DNA of 13,875 nucleotides from UBA6136 sp041178325. GTDB lineage: Bacteria; Pseudomonadota; Gammaproteobacteria; Methylococcales; Methylococcaceae. A program made the translations under genes and the position numbers. The stretch's first letter is position 1; every line of letters begins with the position of its first letter. Under the pieces are notes generated by a model. That model was not told the DNA's origin. It saw nothing but the letters and a program-made list of their open reading frames with translations, and did not search any database. Positions 1 through 6,322 of this stretch are shown here, in pieces. The stretch covers positions 1 through 13,875 of the forward strand of contig JBEGVN010000056.1 of assembly GCA_041178325.1 (NCBI GenBank), given 5' to 3'.

Positions 1-2
1 AT

Positions 3-128
3 GCCAATTACGGCAGTGCCCAGAACCTCAATACCCGAACGGTCTCTTGTATCAGCGATCCGAACGGCCACGTTGGGGCGGATCTCAACAGCAGCACCCT
101 CAGAGCGGCTCTGAATTATCGCTTCTGA
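3..128 (+). CDS. C-terminal end of an outer-membrane beta-barrel protein (5' end outside window)
   Basis: The frame starting at base 3 is open from the window edge to TGA at 126-128 and encodes 41 residues. They end in LRAALNYRF. A last strand with alternating hydrophobic residues and a terminal Phe is the usual C-terminal signature of Gram-negative outer-membrane barrels, recognised by the BAM machinery. The other two plus frames give no plausible protein here. The specific family (opacity/porin-like) cannot be told from so little sequence. Confidence 0.6.
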   Translation, partial: ANYGSAQNLNTRTVSCISDPNGHVGADLNSSTLRAALNYRF

Positions 129-238
129 GTCATTCAGCTTTCGCACTTGAGCCCTTATGCCGATTCGCGGGCAGGACTCTATGACTTCGTCCTCAACCTA
201 ACGCCTCGAGCTTGTTTCGATTAAAAATAAAAAATCCA

Positions 239-1294
239 ATGCTTTTCATCATCAGGGCTCAAAAGATCTCTTCACGAACTCATTTCGGTTTTCGCTTTGG
301 ACGTTTATTCATGATGCTCGGCATCATGAGTGGACCTTTGGCGTATGCTGCCCCTGAATCGGATCAGATCTCTACGCGTTCCAGCATCGAGGCTGCCCCA
401 AAAACGCCTCCGGCTCCAGCACCCAAAAAGAGTTACTCATTCACCGAGGCCATGGGGAAATCGATTTGGGGCGATGTTTATGCGCACCCTGAAGATTGGC
501 AGGAACTCTCCTACAGTGACTTTGCATCGAAAGGCTGGGATCAGCCTTGGGTCAGTCCACCCAATGGTGCCGGAGGCGCCCCACGGCAAGGGTGGCTTTT
601 GGCGTTTGAAGGTGTTTTCTACCGATTGGGTATCGCCATCTTCAGTTGGCAACACAACCTCCCAGGGCAGGGGACTGACGGTTATGGGGCTTCCATGGTG
701 AATTTCACCCCTATCAATCAGCGATTGAATATCGAGACGACGATTCCGATGGCCTCGAATGACCTTTACGGCAGTCGGCAGACCAACTTCGGCGATTTTC
801 AGATCCAACCTAAGGTTATGCTCTCAGAGAGTCAGGAATTGACGCAGACCTTCAATGTCAATTTCCGGGTTCCTACAGGTAACCCCATCAATGGAGCAGG
901 ATTTGCAGCGGTGACGCCACAGTACGAATTTTGGGGCAACTGGTGGAAGGGGCTGGTTGTTAGGGGCGGAACCGGTTTTCTGATCCCTTATGCTGGGGAT
1001 ATTCAACAGTCTGGGGCAAGGACAGCCTATCTGGCGAACCTCGCCGTCGGATACTACTTTACGGATCACAATTACGCCCCGTTCCTTGGGGATCTGGTGG
1101 GCTACGTAGCCACCAACGTTACTCAGGTTATCGACAACCGCGGCCCCAGCAGTCGAAATTTCACAACCATTGGTCCGGGTTTCAGGACACACATTGCGGA
1201 CAACTGGTATCTCTTGGGAGCGGTTGATATCCCAGTGACATACCCCCAGCCTTATGACTATCAGGTTCTGGGCGGCATCATGAAGGTCTATTGA
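239..1294 (+). CDS. Outer-membrane beta-barrel protein, transporter/MetA-like, function unknown
   Basis: The product is about 351 residues if the ATG at 239 is used. A long basic N-region is followed by a hydrophobic stretch ending GPLAYA, with likely cleavage before APES, so it is exported. After a Pro/Ala-rich linker the mature part is rich in aromatic residues and alternating strands, for example QTFNVNFRVPTG, LANLAVGYYF and NWYLLGAVDIPVTYP, and it ends in a short strand closing with Tyr. This is typical of a 10- to 12-strand barrel of the broad MetA/transporter-like type, but the substrate cannot be read. The start is uncertain. The frame is open back to a TTG at 212, and an ATG pair at 311-316 would shorten the signal peptide too much. 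None has a clear ribosome binding site. The gene converges on the LOV gene with a 27-base gap. Confidence 0.7.
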   Translation: MLFIIRAQKISSRTHFGFRFGRLFMMLGIMSGPLAYAAPESDQISTRSSIEAAPKTPPAPAPKKSYSFTEAMGKSIWGDVYAHPEDWQELSYSDFASKGWDQPWVSPPNGAGGAPRQGWLLAFEGVFYRLGIAIFSWQHNLPGQGTDGYGASMVNFTPINQRLNIETTIPMASNDLYGSRQTNFGDFQIQPKVMLSESQELTQTFNVNFRVPTGNPINGAGFAAVTPQYEFWGNWWKGLVVRGGTGFLIPYAGDIQQSGARTAYLANLAVGYYFTDHNYAPFLGDLVGYVATNVTQVIDNRGPSSRNFTTIGPGFRTHIADNWYLLGAVDIPVTYPQPYDYQVLGGIMKVY

Positions 1295-1321
1295 TACAGT
1301 CTTTTCAATTCGAGCGGGAAG

Positions 1322-1771
1322 CTAACGATATTTCTGCAACTGCTCGCTCAAACGGTCAATCTCGAGTTCAGCGAGCGTTTGTTCGGTCACGTTGTATTGA
1401 ATTCCGAGGTAGTAGATCAGATTGCCTTCTTGGTCAAACAGGGGCGTCAGCGCCAGATGGTTGTAGAAAAGCTCCCCGTTTTTTTTGTAGTTCCTGAGGT
1501 TGATTTCAATCGGCTGGCACTCTTCAATAGCGCTTCGGATCTTTGCATGGGCTTCTTCATCGCGGTTGTTGCCCTGAAGGAAGCGACAGTTCTTACCGAT
1601 CACTTCCTCACGGGTATATCCCGTAATTTTCTCGAATGCCTGGTTGGCGTAGACGATTGGCATGTCGGGAAGATCGGGGTCAGCCAGCGTTACGCCGTTG
1701 ACGCAATGATCGAGGATGTGGGTCAGTACCTGAGGGATAATTCCAGGGTCCTTTTCTGCTACAAAAAACAT
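1322..1771 (-). CDS. Short LOV (PAS-family) blue-light photoreceptor, no effector domain
   Basis: The 149-residue protein is a single LOV domain with short flanking helices. The signature GKNCRFLQG lies at residues 59-67; Cys62 is the residue that forms the FMN-cysteinyl adduct under blue light in this family. The other expected FMN contacts are present: Asn61, Gln66, Arg70, Arg79, Asn94, Asn104 and Gln125 (in YLGIQYNVT). Their spacing matches Bacillus YtvA almost residue for residue. After the core comes a charged amphipathic helix (about 129-148), like the J-alpha or dimerising helix of short LOV proteins in Pseudomonas. No kinase, EAL, STAS or HTH domain is fused, so output must go through dimerisation or a partner. 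The ATG is preceded by AGGAGA with a 7-base spacer. It is the last gene of a minus-strand run, 26 bases after the SRPBCC gene. Confidence 0.93.
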   Translation of the reverse strand: MFFVAEKDPGIIPQVLTHILDHCVNGVTLADPDLPDMPIVYANQAFEKITGYTREEVIGKNCRFLQGNNRDEEAHAKIRSAIEECQPIEINLRNYKKNGELFYNHLALTPLFDQEGNLIYYLGIQYNVTEQTLAELEIDRLSEQLQKYR

Positions 1772-1797
1772 TGTGAATCTCCTGGTGACTGCGTGCT

Positions 1798-2268
1798 TTA
1801 AAGCGCGCTTTCAGCAAACTTCTTTAGGTTTTGGAGGGTTTGCGAGGCGCCCTCCTGAACAGCGATGCGAACCAGTTTCTCGAACGGCCTCAAGAAGGTC
1901 TCAAGTTCAGGAAACTCGAAACTGAAGAAAACTTCGGTTTTGTCTGAATTCTCCGAACAAGGCTCGAGGAGATATGCGCAGCGATACTTGTCGGCTACTT
2001 CGCTGAAGGCAAGCGAACCACTATCGTTAAGTTCGATTACCCGAAAGGTTGACTCAGACTTGTGCCCACGGTCCACCCTGACCTGTCGGATCAGGCTACC
2101 CTCACCGAACGGTTCGGGCGTCAAAAGTTCCAATTCCTTGACCTCCGGGGACCACCTTCGGTAGTTCTCAAGGAAGTTTTCGCCCATCAGGGTGAACAGG
2201 GGCCCCAAGGGTGCATTGATAATGCATCGGGCCTGTCCCACCACGGGTTTTTTCTCTCCGAACAGCAT
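1798..2268 (-). CDS. SRPBCC (START/polyketide cyclase-like) family protein
   Basis: The 156-residue protein has the layout of SRPBCC lipid or small-ligand binding proteins. It starts with a strand (QARCIINAPLGPLFTLMG, 12-29) followed by a helix and the WSPEVKELELL segment. A run of antiparallel strands comes next (about 58-120, including STFRVIELND and TEVFFSFEFPE), then a long C-terminal helix (about 126-154). No signal peptide is present, so it should be cytosolic. The ATG has a GAGG box 9 bases upstream. It lies between the NDH-2-like gene (54 bases upstream) and the LOV gene (26 bases downstream) and is probably cotranscribed with both. The ligand is unknown; a hydrophobic molecule or chromophore is a guess from the fold only. 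Confidence 0.75.
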   Translation of the reverse strand: MLFGEKKPVVGQARCIINAPLGPLFTLMGENFLENYRRWSPEVKELELLTPEPFGEGSLIRQVRVDRGHKSESTFRVIELNDSGSLAFSEVADKYRCAYLLEPCSENSDKTEVFFSFEFPELETFLRPFEKLVRIAVQEGASQTLQNLKKFAESAL

Positions 2269-2322
2269 GATTAGTTACCTCGCATGCTTCATATCGGTAC
2301 TTTCTTATTATGGAACCCGCAA

Positions 2323-3471
2323 TCAGAGCGCAAAGGTATTGGTTCCTGCTAGAAGAAGATCGTATTGTGATTCAACCACATTCTTTACAGCCAGTGCGGG
2401 TGATCCCGCGATAATGTTTTTTTGTGTCCCCACCCAACCGACGGCATCGTTAGGTCCCATGCTGATTACGTAACCAAGATCCCGATGAAGATAGGGTGAC
2501 TTAAAGCCAAAAAATGAATTCTGGCGAAGTATGTTTTGGGCAACGAGTCTTCCCTTGCGAACCGCTGATTGCGCAGACAGGGAGTTCGAGCCTGGGGATT
2601 TGAAATGCGAGCAATCACCTGCAGAAAAAATTCGGGTAAGGGTTTCATGACCAGCTTTGACCTGACCAAACCAATTGGTCTTGAGACGCGATTGGGTGTT
2701 CTTGCCAGAAAAATAGAGTGAAAGATCCGATGCCAACGTTTGCCGCTCATAAGTGTCGCGATGCTCGATCACCACCTCATTTTTTCCTTGTCTTAAAAAG
2801 TAATGGTTGGGGTGGTAGGCGATGCCAAGCTCATCCATTTTCGAAAGGACATATCGACCCAGGCTGGGTTCAAATTGATGAAGAGGCTGAGATCCAGAGT
2901 CAATCAGTCTCAGTTTCCAGGGGAGATGATGTTCAGAAATGTAATGGGCGATCTCAAAAAGAAACTGGATTCCGCTCGCGCCGCTTCCGACAACAGTGAT
3001 TTCAGAAGGCTTGGTTTTTGATTTTCCCAAATCACGGCCGAGTAGTTCCGGTCCGGGAGTCTTTACAAAATCATCCAGGGTGAGCGTTTTGATACTGTTC
3101 TCAAGCCCCACGGTTCTGCTTCCGGTACCCACCGATAGAATCAGGTAATCGAATGTGAGATCCGAGCCGTTTCCAAGGCGAATGACGCGTTCCTTGTTGT
3201 ACTCAGAAAGTTTCGATTCGGTAAGGATCAGATCTGTTGCGACATGCTCGAAGCCAAAGCGTTTCTCGAGCAGATGAAAAGGAAGTTTGAGGGTTTCGAG
3301 GGGCTTCCTGAAGGTCTCGTGAACCTGAGTGATTTTGAAGTGGTCGGGTTGGGGGTCGATCAGAATGATTTCTGCCGCATTGGACTGCCCCCGAAGCGTG
3401 ATCAAGGAAGCCAGCCCCGCGTAGCCGCCTCCTGCAACAACAATTCGGCATGTCTTGGATGGTTTGGTCAT
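2323..3471 (-). CDS. NDH-2-like FAD-dependent pyridine nucleotide oxidoreductase
   Basis: The 382-residue protein has the two-dinucleotide-fold plan of type II NADH dehydrogenases. The FAD Rossmann motif VVAGGGYAG is at 11-19. An FAD-contacting SVGTGS segment lies at 113-118. The NAD(P)H motif VVGSGASGIQ is at 160-169. The second FAD motif FSAGDCS is at 282-288. AQSAVRKG (300-307) resembles the AQxAxQxG quinone-site motif of NDH-2 with changes. Length is slightly below the usual 400-430, and I see no obvious C-terminal membrane anchor. It may therefore be a soluble relative reducing a quinone or another acceptor. Electron transfer from NAD(P)H through FAD is expected; the acceptor is unknown. 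The ATG has no clear ribosome binding site, so coupling to the small ORF ending 9 bases upstream is plausible. Confidence 0.85.
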   Translation of the reverse strand: MTKPSKTCRIVVAGGGYAGLASLITLRGQSNAAEIILIDPQPDHFKITQVHETFRKPLETLKLPFHLLEKRFGFEHVATDLILTESKLSEYNKERVIRLGNGSDLTFDYLILSVGTGSRTVGLENSIKTLTLDDFVKTPGPELLGRDLGKSKTKPSEITVVGSGASGIQFLFEIAHYISEHHLPWKLRLIDSGSQPLHQFEPSLGRYVLSKMDELGIAYHPNHYFLRQGKNEVVIEHRDTYERQTLASDLSLYFSGKNTQSRLKTNWFGQVKAGHETLTRIFSAGDCSHFKSPGSNSLSAQSAVRKGRLVAQNILRQNSFFGFKSPYLHRDLGYVISMGPNDAVGWVGTQKNIIAGSPALAVKNVVESQYDLLLAGTNTFAL

Positions 3472-3480
3472 CTGGGGTGA

Positions 3481-3642
3481 TTAGAGGCCATGTCGGATCA
3501 GGTTTGAGCCATGAGTTAAAAGAACCATTGTTCCATTTAAGGTTGCTTCACGTACCGGGTTGGGAGATTCCACCACCCGTGGTTCTTGTCGCATTCCAGA
3601 AATTTCACACGGGACACGATCCAGAATTGAGGTATTTTCCAT
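3481..3642 (-). CDS. Candidate 53-residue small protein between the coiled-coil and oxidoreductase genes
   Basis: Reading the minus strand from the ATG at 3640-3642 gives 53 codons and a TAA at 3481-3483. The product begins MENTSILDRVPCEISG and ends SNLIRHGL. An AAAGGA box (3653-3658) overlaps the stop codon of the upstream coiled-coil gene and sits 10 bases before the ATG, which suggests translational coupling. The ORF fills most of an otherwise unexplained gap, and leaves 14 bases before it and 9 after it. I recognise no family, signal peptide or membrane segment. It could still be a chance ORF; conservation in relatives would decide. Confidence 0.42.
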   Translation of the reverse strand: MENTSILDRVPCEISGMRQEPRVVESPNPVREATLNGTMVLLTHGSNLIRHGL

Positions 3643-3656
3643 TGGAACGGCATCCT

Positions 3657-3917
3657 TTAAAGATGCCTTAGGATTCGATGATAGGCCGCTTGGATGTCAC
3701 CAACCAGTTGTTTTGCACTGCCGAGAACGTCCTTCGATGCATCTGTTGCATCAAAGGTGATGTTCTTCAGCTTTTCCTCAAGCATGTGGAATTGATGCTC
3801 GGTGGCATTCCACTCTTCTCTCACTTCAAGTTTCGCGAGATGAATCTGAACTTTGATCTCATCACGCTGCTGTTGAAGAGCATCCCGGGTCTTCTCAATC
3901 TCAGTTTTGATGTCCAT
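3657..3917 (-). CDS. Small coiled-coil protein, function unknown
   Basis: The product is 86 residues, highly charged and almost entirely helical. A long heptad-like region (MDIKTEIEKTRDALQQQRDE onward to about residue 52) is followed by a second amphipathic helix around SKDVLGSAKQLVGDIQAAY. It has no signal peptide. The start was chosen at the ATG 3915-3917 because a GGAGG box lies 8 bases upstream (3926-3930). The frame is open further, to 3989, but that extra segment is hydrophobic, not helical, and overlaps the two upstream dyads. It is the first gene of the probable operon leading to the LOV gene. A scaffold or partner role is possible but not shown. Confidence 0.7.
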   Translation of the reverse strand: MDIKTEIEKTRDALQQQRDEIKVQIHLAKLEVREEWNATEHQFHMLEEKLKNITFDATDASKDVLGSAKQLVGDIQAAYHRILRHL

Positions 3918-3925
3918 TTGAAGAA

Positions 3926-3930
3926 CCTCC
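3926..3930 (-). promoter_or_regulatory. Ribosome binding site deciding the coiled-coil protein start
   Basis: On the minus strand this reads GGAGG with an 8-base spacer to the ATG at 3915-3917. It favours this start over the in-frame ATGs at 3932 (which lies inside the box region) and 3989. Confidence 0.7.
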
Positions 3931-3957
3931 ATCGGTAAGTCAACTCGAACCGATATT

Positions 3958-3990
3958 TCGATGAAAACCATCGATTGGATAATTTCCAAT
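3958..3990. promoter_or_regulatory. Two adjacent 17-base dyads upstream of the LOV operon (candidate operators)
   Basis: The first dyad is TCGATG-aaaac-CATCGA (3958-3974). The second is ATTGGA-taatt-TCCAAT (3974-3990). Each has perfect 6-base arms and a 5-base centre, they share one base, and their centres are 16 bases apart. They lie about 40-75 bases upstream of the coiled-coil gene start. That arrangement suits a dimeric repressor or activator binding twice on nearby faces, but could also form RNA hairpins in a leader. No convincing sigma-70 boxes were found beside them. Confidence 0.4.
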
Positions 3991-4146
3991 TGTTATTTGA
4001 TGGAGAATTCGACTTTAACTCACAAGCCACTCGATCCTACGGGGTTTAGAATCCTCCTAACCTGACGGTTGGACCGCACATAGCGGTTTAGGTTCGATGG
4101 GGCCTTACCGATTGATCTTTTGAGAAATTGCAGTGGCCTTGGATGA

Positions 4147-5217
4147 TCAGCACTCACAATTTCTTCGATGCTCCTCTGTTGTACTGAGGACTTGTCTGAT
4201 CATTTCATCGATGGTCCGGGTATCGCAGACAACTTCATCTTTGAGACTGAAACACTTGGATTCTTCAACCTGGCCCTTGAGCTGAAATTCACCCAGCGGA
4301 TCCCAATCCCATGTTCTCTGACAGGCATTTCTGACTGACTCCTCCATCATCAGGGCGCGGCCGGTTGAGCGGGTAATACCGACAATGCGAGAAGCAATGT
4401 TGACAGTGTTTCCCAAAATCGTGTAATCGAGCTTCATTGAGCTTCCAAAGTTACCCACGATGACAGGCCCCATAGCCAGACCGAAGCCGCCATACAAGAA
4501 ATTCCGTAATCGGCACTGTGCGGCGTTTGCTCTTAAGGCTCGAATTTCCTGCAGGGACTCCAAACAGCTCAAAACGGCTTCATCGGCTTGTTCCGGGGTG
4601 AAATACGCCAAGACTTTGTCCCCGATATATTTATTGACCTGCCCGCCGTGGCGCGTTACGGCATTCGATAGTACCTCGAGAAAGCAGCTGGCATGGTCCG
4701 CAACCTCTTCAGTCGAATAGAAGCTTGATAGGGCATCAAACGCCGCAATGTCACCGAATAAAACCACTTTGGTTTCCGTTTTCATCGATGAATCCAAGGG
4801 GTTTGTGCCATTGAAGAGGAAATCAAGAACCGCAGGTTGCGTGTATCGTTCAAGAATGGAGCGTGACTCGGCCAAATTGGCCAGCATCATGCGGATTGCG
4901 AGAATCAGAGTGTCATTGATCGAATCGAGGTAGACCGTTCGCATTGACCAATCGGCGAATTGGCGTTGGTCTTGGCCATTTTCGACCTTGAGAATTTGGA
5001 TGTCATGATGCCTTGGATCGTGCCGAATTCTCTCGAGCACCTGGTCAACGGCTTCATCGTCACCCTCAAGTATCTGAAAGAAGAAATCACCACATAGCAA
5101 AAGGATGCCCGTGACCCCCACCTTGGAATTGTTACGTACGGATGCAGTTGAAATCTGCTCGAGTTCGGCTTCTGAGATGGTCCTTGTGGCCGAGCTGACA
5201 TAGGTGACTCTTTTCAC
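4147..5217 (-). CDS. BLUF domain-class III adenylate cyclase (photoactivated adenylyl cyclase, bPAC-like)
   Basis: The 356-residue protein matches the layout and length of Beggiatoa bPAC. The N-terminal BLUF domain (1-95) binds FAD and carries the photocycle residues Tyr6, Asn30, Gln48 (FFFQILEG), Trp90 and Met92. A linker of two helices (about 100-135) leads to a class III cyclase domain (about 148-330). There the metal-binding aspartates are Asp156 (LFGDIAAF) and Asp200 (KYIGD). The adenine-selecting pair is Lys196 and Thr266, and the transition-state pair is Asn273 and Arg277 (VNIASR). Lys and Thr at the base-selecting sites argue for ATP over GTP. So blue light should raise cAMP, acting as a homodimer in the cytosol. 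The start is GTG, with AAGGA (5228-5232) 10 bases upstream. Transcription runs toward the coiled-coil-to-LOV genes after a 229-base gap. Confidence 0.93.
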   Translation of the reverse strand: MKRVTYVSSATRTISEAELEQISTASVRNNSKVGVTGILLLCGDFFFQILEGDDEAVDQVLERIRHDPRHHDIQILKVENGQDQRQFADWSMRTVYLDSINDTLILAIRMMLANLAESRSILERYTQPAVLDFLFNGTNPLDSSMKTETKVVLFGDIAAFDALSSFYSTEEVADHASCFLEVLSNAVTRHGGQVNKYIGDKVLAYFTPEQADEAVLSCLESLQEIRALRANAAQCRLRNFLYGGFGLAMGPVIVGNFGSSMKLDYTILGNTVNIASRIVGITRSTGRALMMEESVRNACQRTWDWDPLGEFQLKGQVEESKCFSLKDEVVCDTRTIDEMIRQVLSTTEEHRRNCEC

Positions 5218-5254
5218 GGGTGCCGGTTCCTTATCTTGTTGTTGTTATGGGTCG

Positions 5255-5264
5255 GCCGATCGGC
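5255..5264. promoter_or_regulatory. 10-base palindrome upstream of the BLUF-cyclase gene
   Basis: GCCGATCGGC is a perfect palindrome whose centre lies 42 bases before the GTG start of the cyclase gene. Its position suits an operator, but a 10-base palindrome can occur by chance in 13.9 kb, so support is weak. Confidence 0.2.
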
Positions 5265-5599
5265 TCTGTGCAGGTTAAGCTCAGTGGGGATGTTACCCGG
5301 ATAGCTTTGCAATCGCTGAATAATTCAGCCAGATCATATCGAAGTGCGATTTTACGCCGCACATGGAATTTTGAGATTAAGTCTGAAGATTCGATTGTGC
5401 AGTTTTTTGTTTCGACGCTTTTTTCAAGGGTCTCACAAGGGTACTCTCCCGTTCGCTAGTAGGATCCGTAATTCTGGTAAGAAGTTCCACAGCACCCCTA
5501 AACGGGGAGAGCGATTCGCTGATTCCCTTTATTCCTAATGGGCTCTTAGTCTAGCTGGGGCCCTCAGAAACGCTGGAGCAACCTTGATGGAACCGAACG

Positions 5600-5633
5600 A
5601 ATTCAGTCTTGTACTAAGATAACTGACTGAATT
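5600..5633. promoter_or_regulatory. 9-base inverted repeat upstream of the peptidase operon
   Basis: AATTCAGTC (5600-5608) and GACTGAATT (5625-5633) are perfect inverted copies with a 16-base spacer. The spacer contains TACTAAGAT, a weak match to a -10 element. The repeat ends 57 bases before the lipoprotein ATG. It may be an operator flanking the promoter or a hairpin in the 5' leader; the sequence alone does not distinguish these. Confidence 0.4.
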
Positions 5634-5690
5634 GTCTTTGATGTTGTGCATGGAAGCGAAAATCCAAATCAACGTGGAAAGAGGCGGCTC

Positions 5691-6299
5691 ATGATTAAGC
5701 GGACCCTGTTTTCTATTTTTCTTTTGTTGCTCTTATTTTTGTGCGGTTGTTCCGGGTTTGGTGGGCCCAAAAAGAGCGTTTCAGCTTCTTTTTCACCCGA
5801 AAGATACAACACGCTTGCAGTCCTTGTTGAACAGACCGATTTCGGTCGTACCATCGAAGATGCTTTCGTGATGGGCCTGATGAATAAAGGATACTCGGTG
5901 GTATCTCGAAATGATGTCCAGCAGTTGGTTGGGGAAATTCAGTTCCAAGGCTCCGGCTTGACACAGAGTGACCGGGTGAAATTGGGACAAATGCTGAATG
6001 TCAGGGGCATCTTGATGGTTCACTTGACCAAAGCCTATTCAGAAACCCGTGACAGCAGTTATACAGACCGCAAGGGGCAGTACCACTCAGGGTCCTACAC
6101 GGTTCACAATGCCGGCATCGATGCGCGCTTGATTGATGTTGAAAATGGTTCCATCCAATGGGTCTCCTCATATGCTTCAGGGGGGCTCGGAGACATGGAT
6201 TTGTTTGGTGCTGGCGATCTGCATGGAACGGTACAGGGGGTAGCCGAACGGGTGATCGAATCACTTCCAGACCGATTCAAAAAACCTTCACAACCCTAA
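5691..6299 (+). CDS. CsgG-like lipoprotein, first gene of the exported peptidase operon
   Basis: The product is 202 residues. The N-terminus MIKRTLFSIF plus a run of Leu and the lipobox LCGC (17-20) is a type II signal peptide, so Cys20 is the likely lipidated residue. The mature part resembles the CsgG/GNA1162-type fold: a first strand YNTLAVLVEQ, a helix with GLMNKGYSVVSRNDVQQLV, the segment GQMLNVRGILMVHLT, and the strand AGIDARLIDVENGSIQWV, which is close to the common pattern of that fold. The ATG at 5691 was chosen because AGAGG (5680-5684) lies 6 bases upstream and the signal peptide begins there; a GTG at 5646 would add a polar extension. The next gene starts 23 bases downstream. The role is probably envelope assembly or anchoring of its operon partners, which is inference. 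Confidence 0.75.
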   Translation: MIKRTLFSIFLLLLLFLCGCSGFGGPKKSVSASFSPERYNTLAVLVEQTDFGRTIEDAFVMGLMNKGYSVVSRNDVQQLVGEIQFQGSGLTQSDRVKLGQMLNVRGILMVHLTKAYSETRDSSYTDRKGQYHSGSYTVHNAGIDARLIDVENGSIQWVSSYASGGLGDMDLFGAGDLHGTVQGVAERVIESLPDRFKKPSQP

Positions 6300-6310
6300 T
6301 TCAGGTTGGC

Positions 6311-6315
6311 AGGGG
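6311..6315 (+). promoter_or_regulatory. Ribosome binding site deciding a GTG start for the caspase-like gene
   Basis: AGGGG sits 7 bases before the GTG at 6323-6325. It favours that start, which also begins a clean signal peptide. Earlier in-frame starts (back to 6158) would overlap the lipoprotein gene by about 140 bases. Confidence 0.6.
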
Positions 6316-6322
6316 ATTCTTC

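Larger units (their letters stand above)
5218..5690. other. Divergent intergenic region between the cyclase gene and the peptidase operon
   Basis: This 473-base stretch separates two divergent transcription units, so both promoters should lie here. I see no convincing gene; short open frames on the plus strand (5220-5459, 5344-5538) have no family resemblance or good start sites. It holds a 10-base palindrome near the cyclase start (5255-5264), a small CCCC-TAAAC-GGGG stem (5495-5507) and a 9-base inverted repeat ahead of the lipoprotein gene (5600-5633). I could not find a strong -35/-10 pair for either side. Confidence 0.5.

Noticed and set aside
1379..1801. Plus-strand open frame of 140 codons over the LOV gene
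   Set aside because: It is antisense to a protein with full LOV motifs, and has no recognisable domain.
4050..4060. AGGAGG-like box on the minus strand near 4051-4057
   Set aside because: It looks like a strong ribosome binding site, but no start codon with an open frame of useful length follows at a proper distance.
4057..4092. Stem ACCGC-ACATA-GCGGT with CCTAA/TTAGG flanks after the cyclase gene
   Set aside because: The core stem is only 5 bases, the flanks are imperfect and no T-tract follows, so I did not call a terminator.
5495..5507. CCCC-TAAAC-GGGG small stem
   Set aside because: Only 4 base pairs; not enough to support a functional element.
5220..5538. Short plus-strand open frames in the large divergent gap
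   Set aside because: Poor starts, basic low-information products and no motifs; the region is better explained as promoter DNA.
6158..6322. Longer N-terminus for the caspase-like protein
   Set aside because: It would overlap the lipoprotein gene by about 140 bases and hide the signal peptide; the GTG at 6323 has AGGGG 7 bases upstream.
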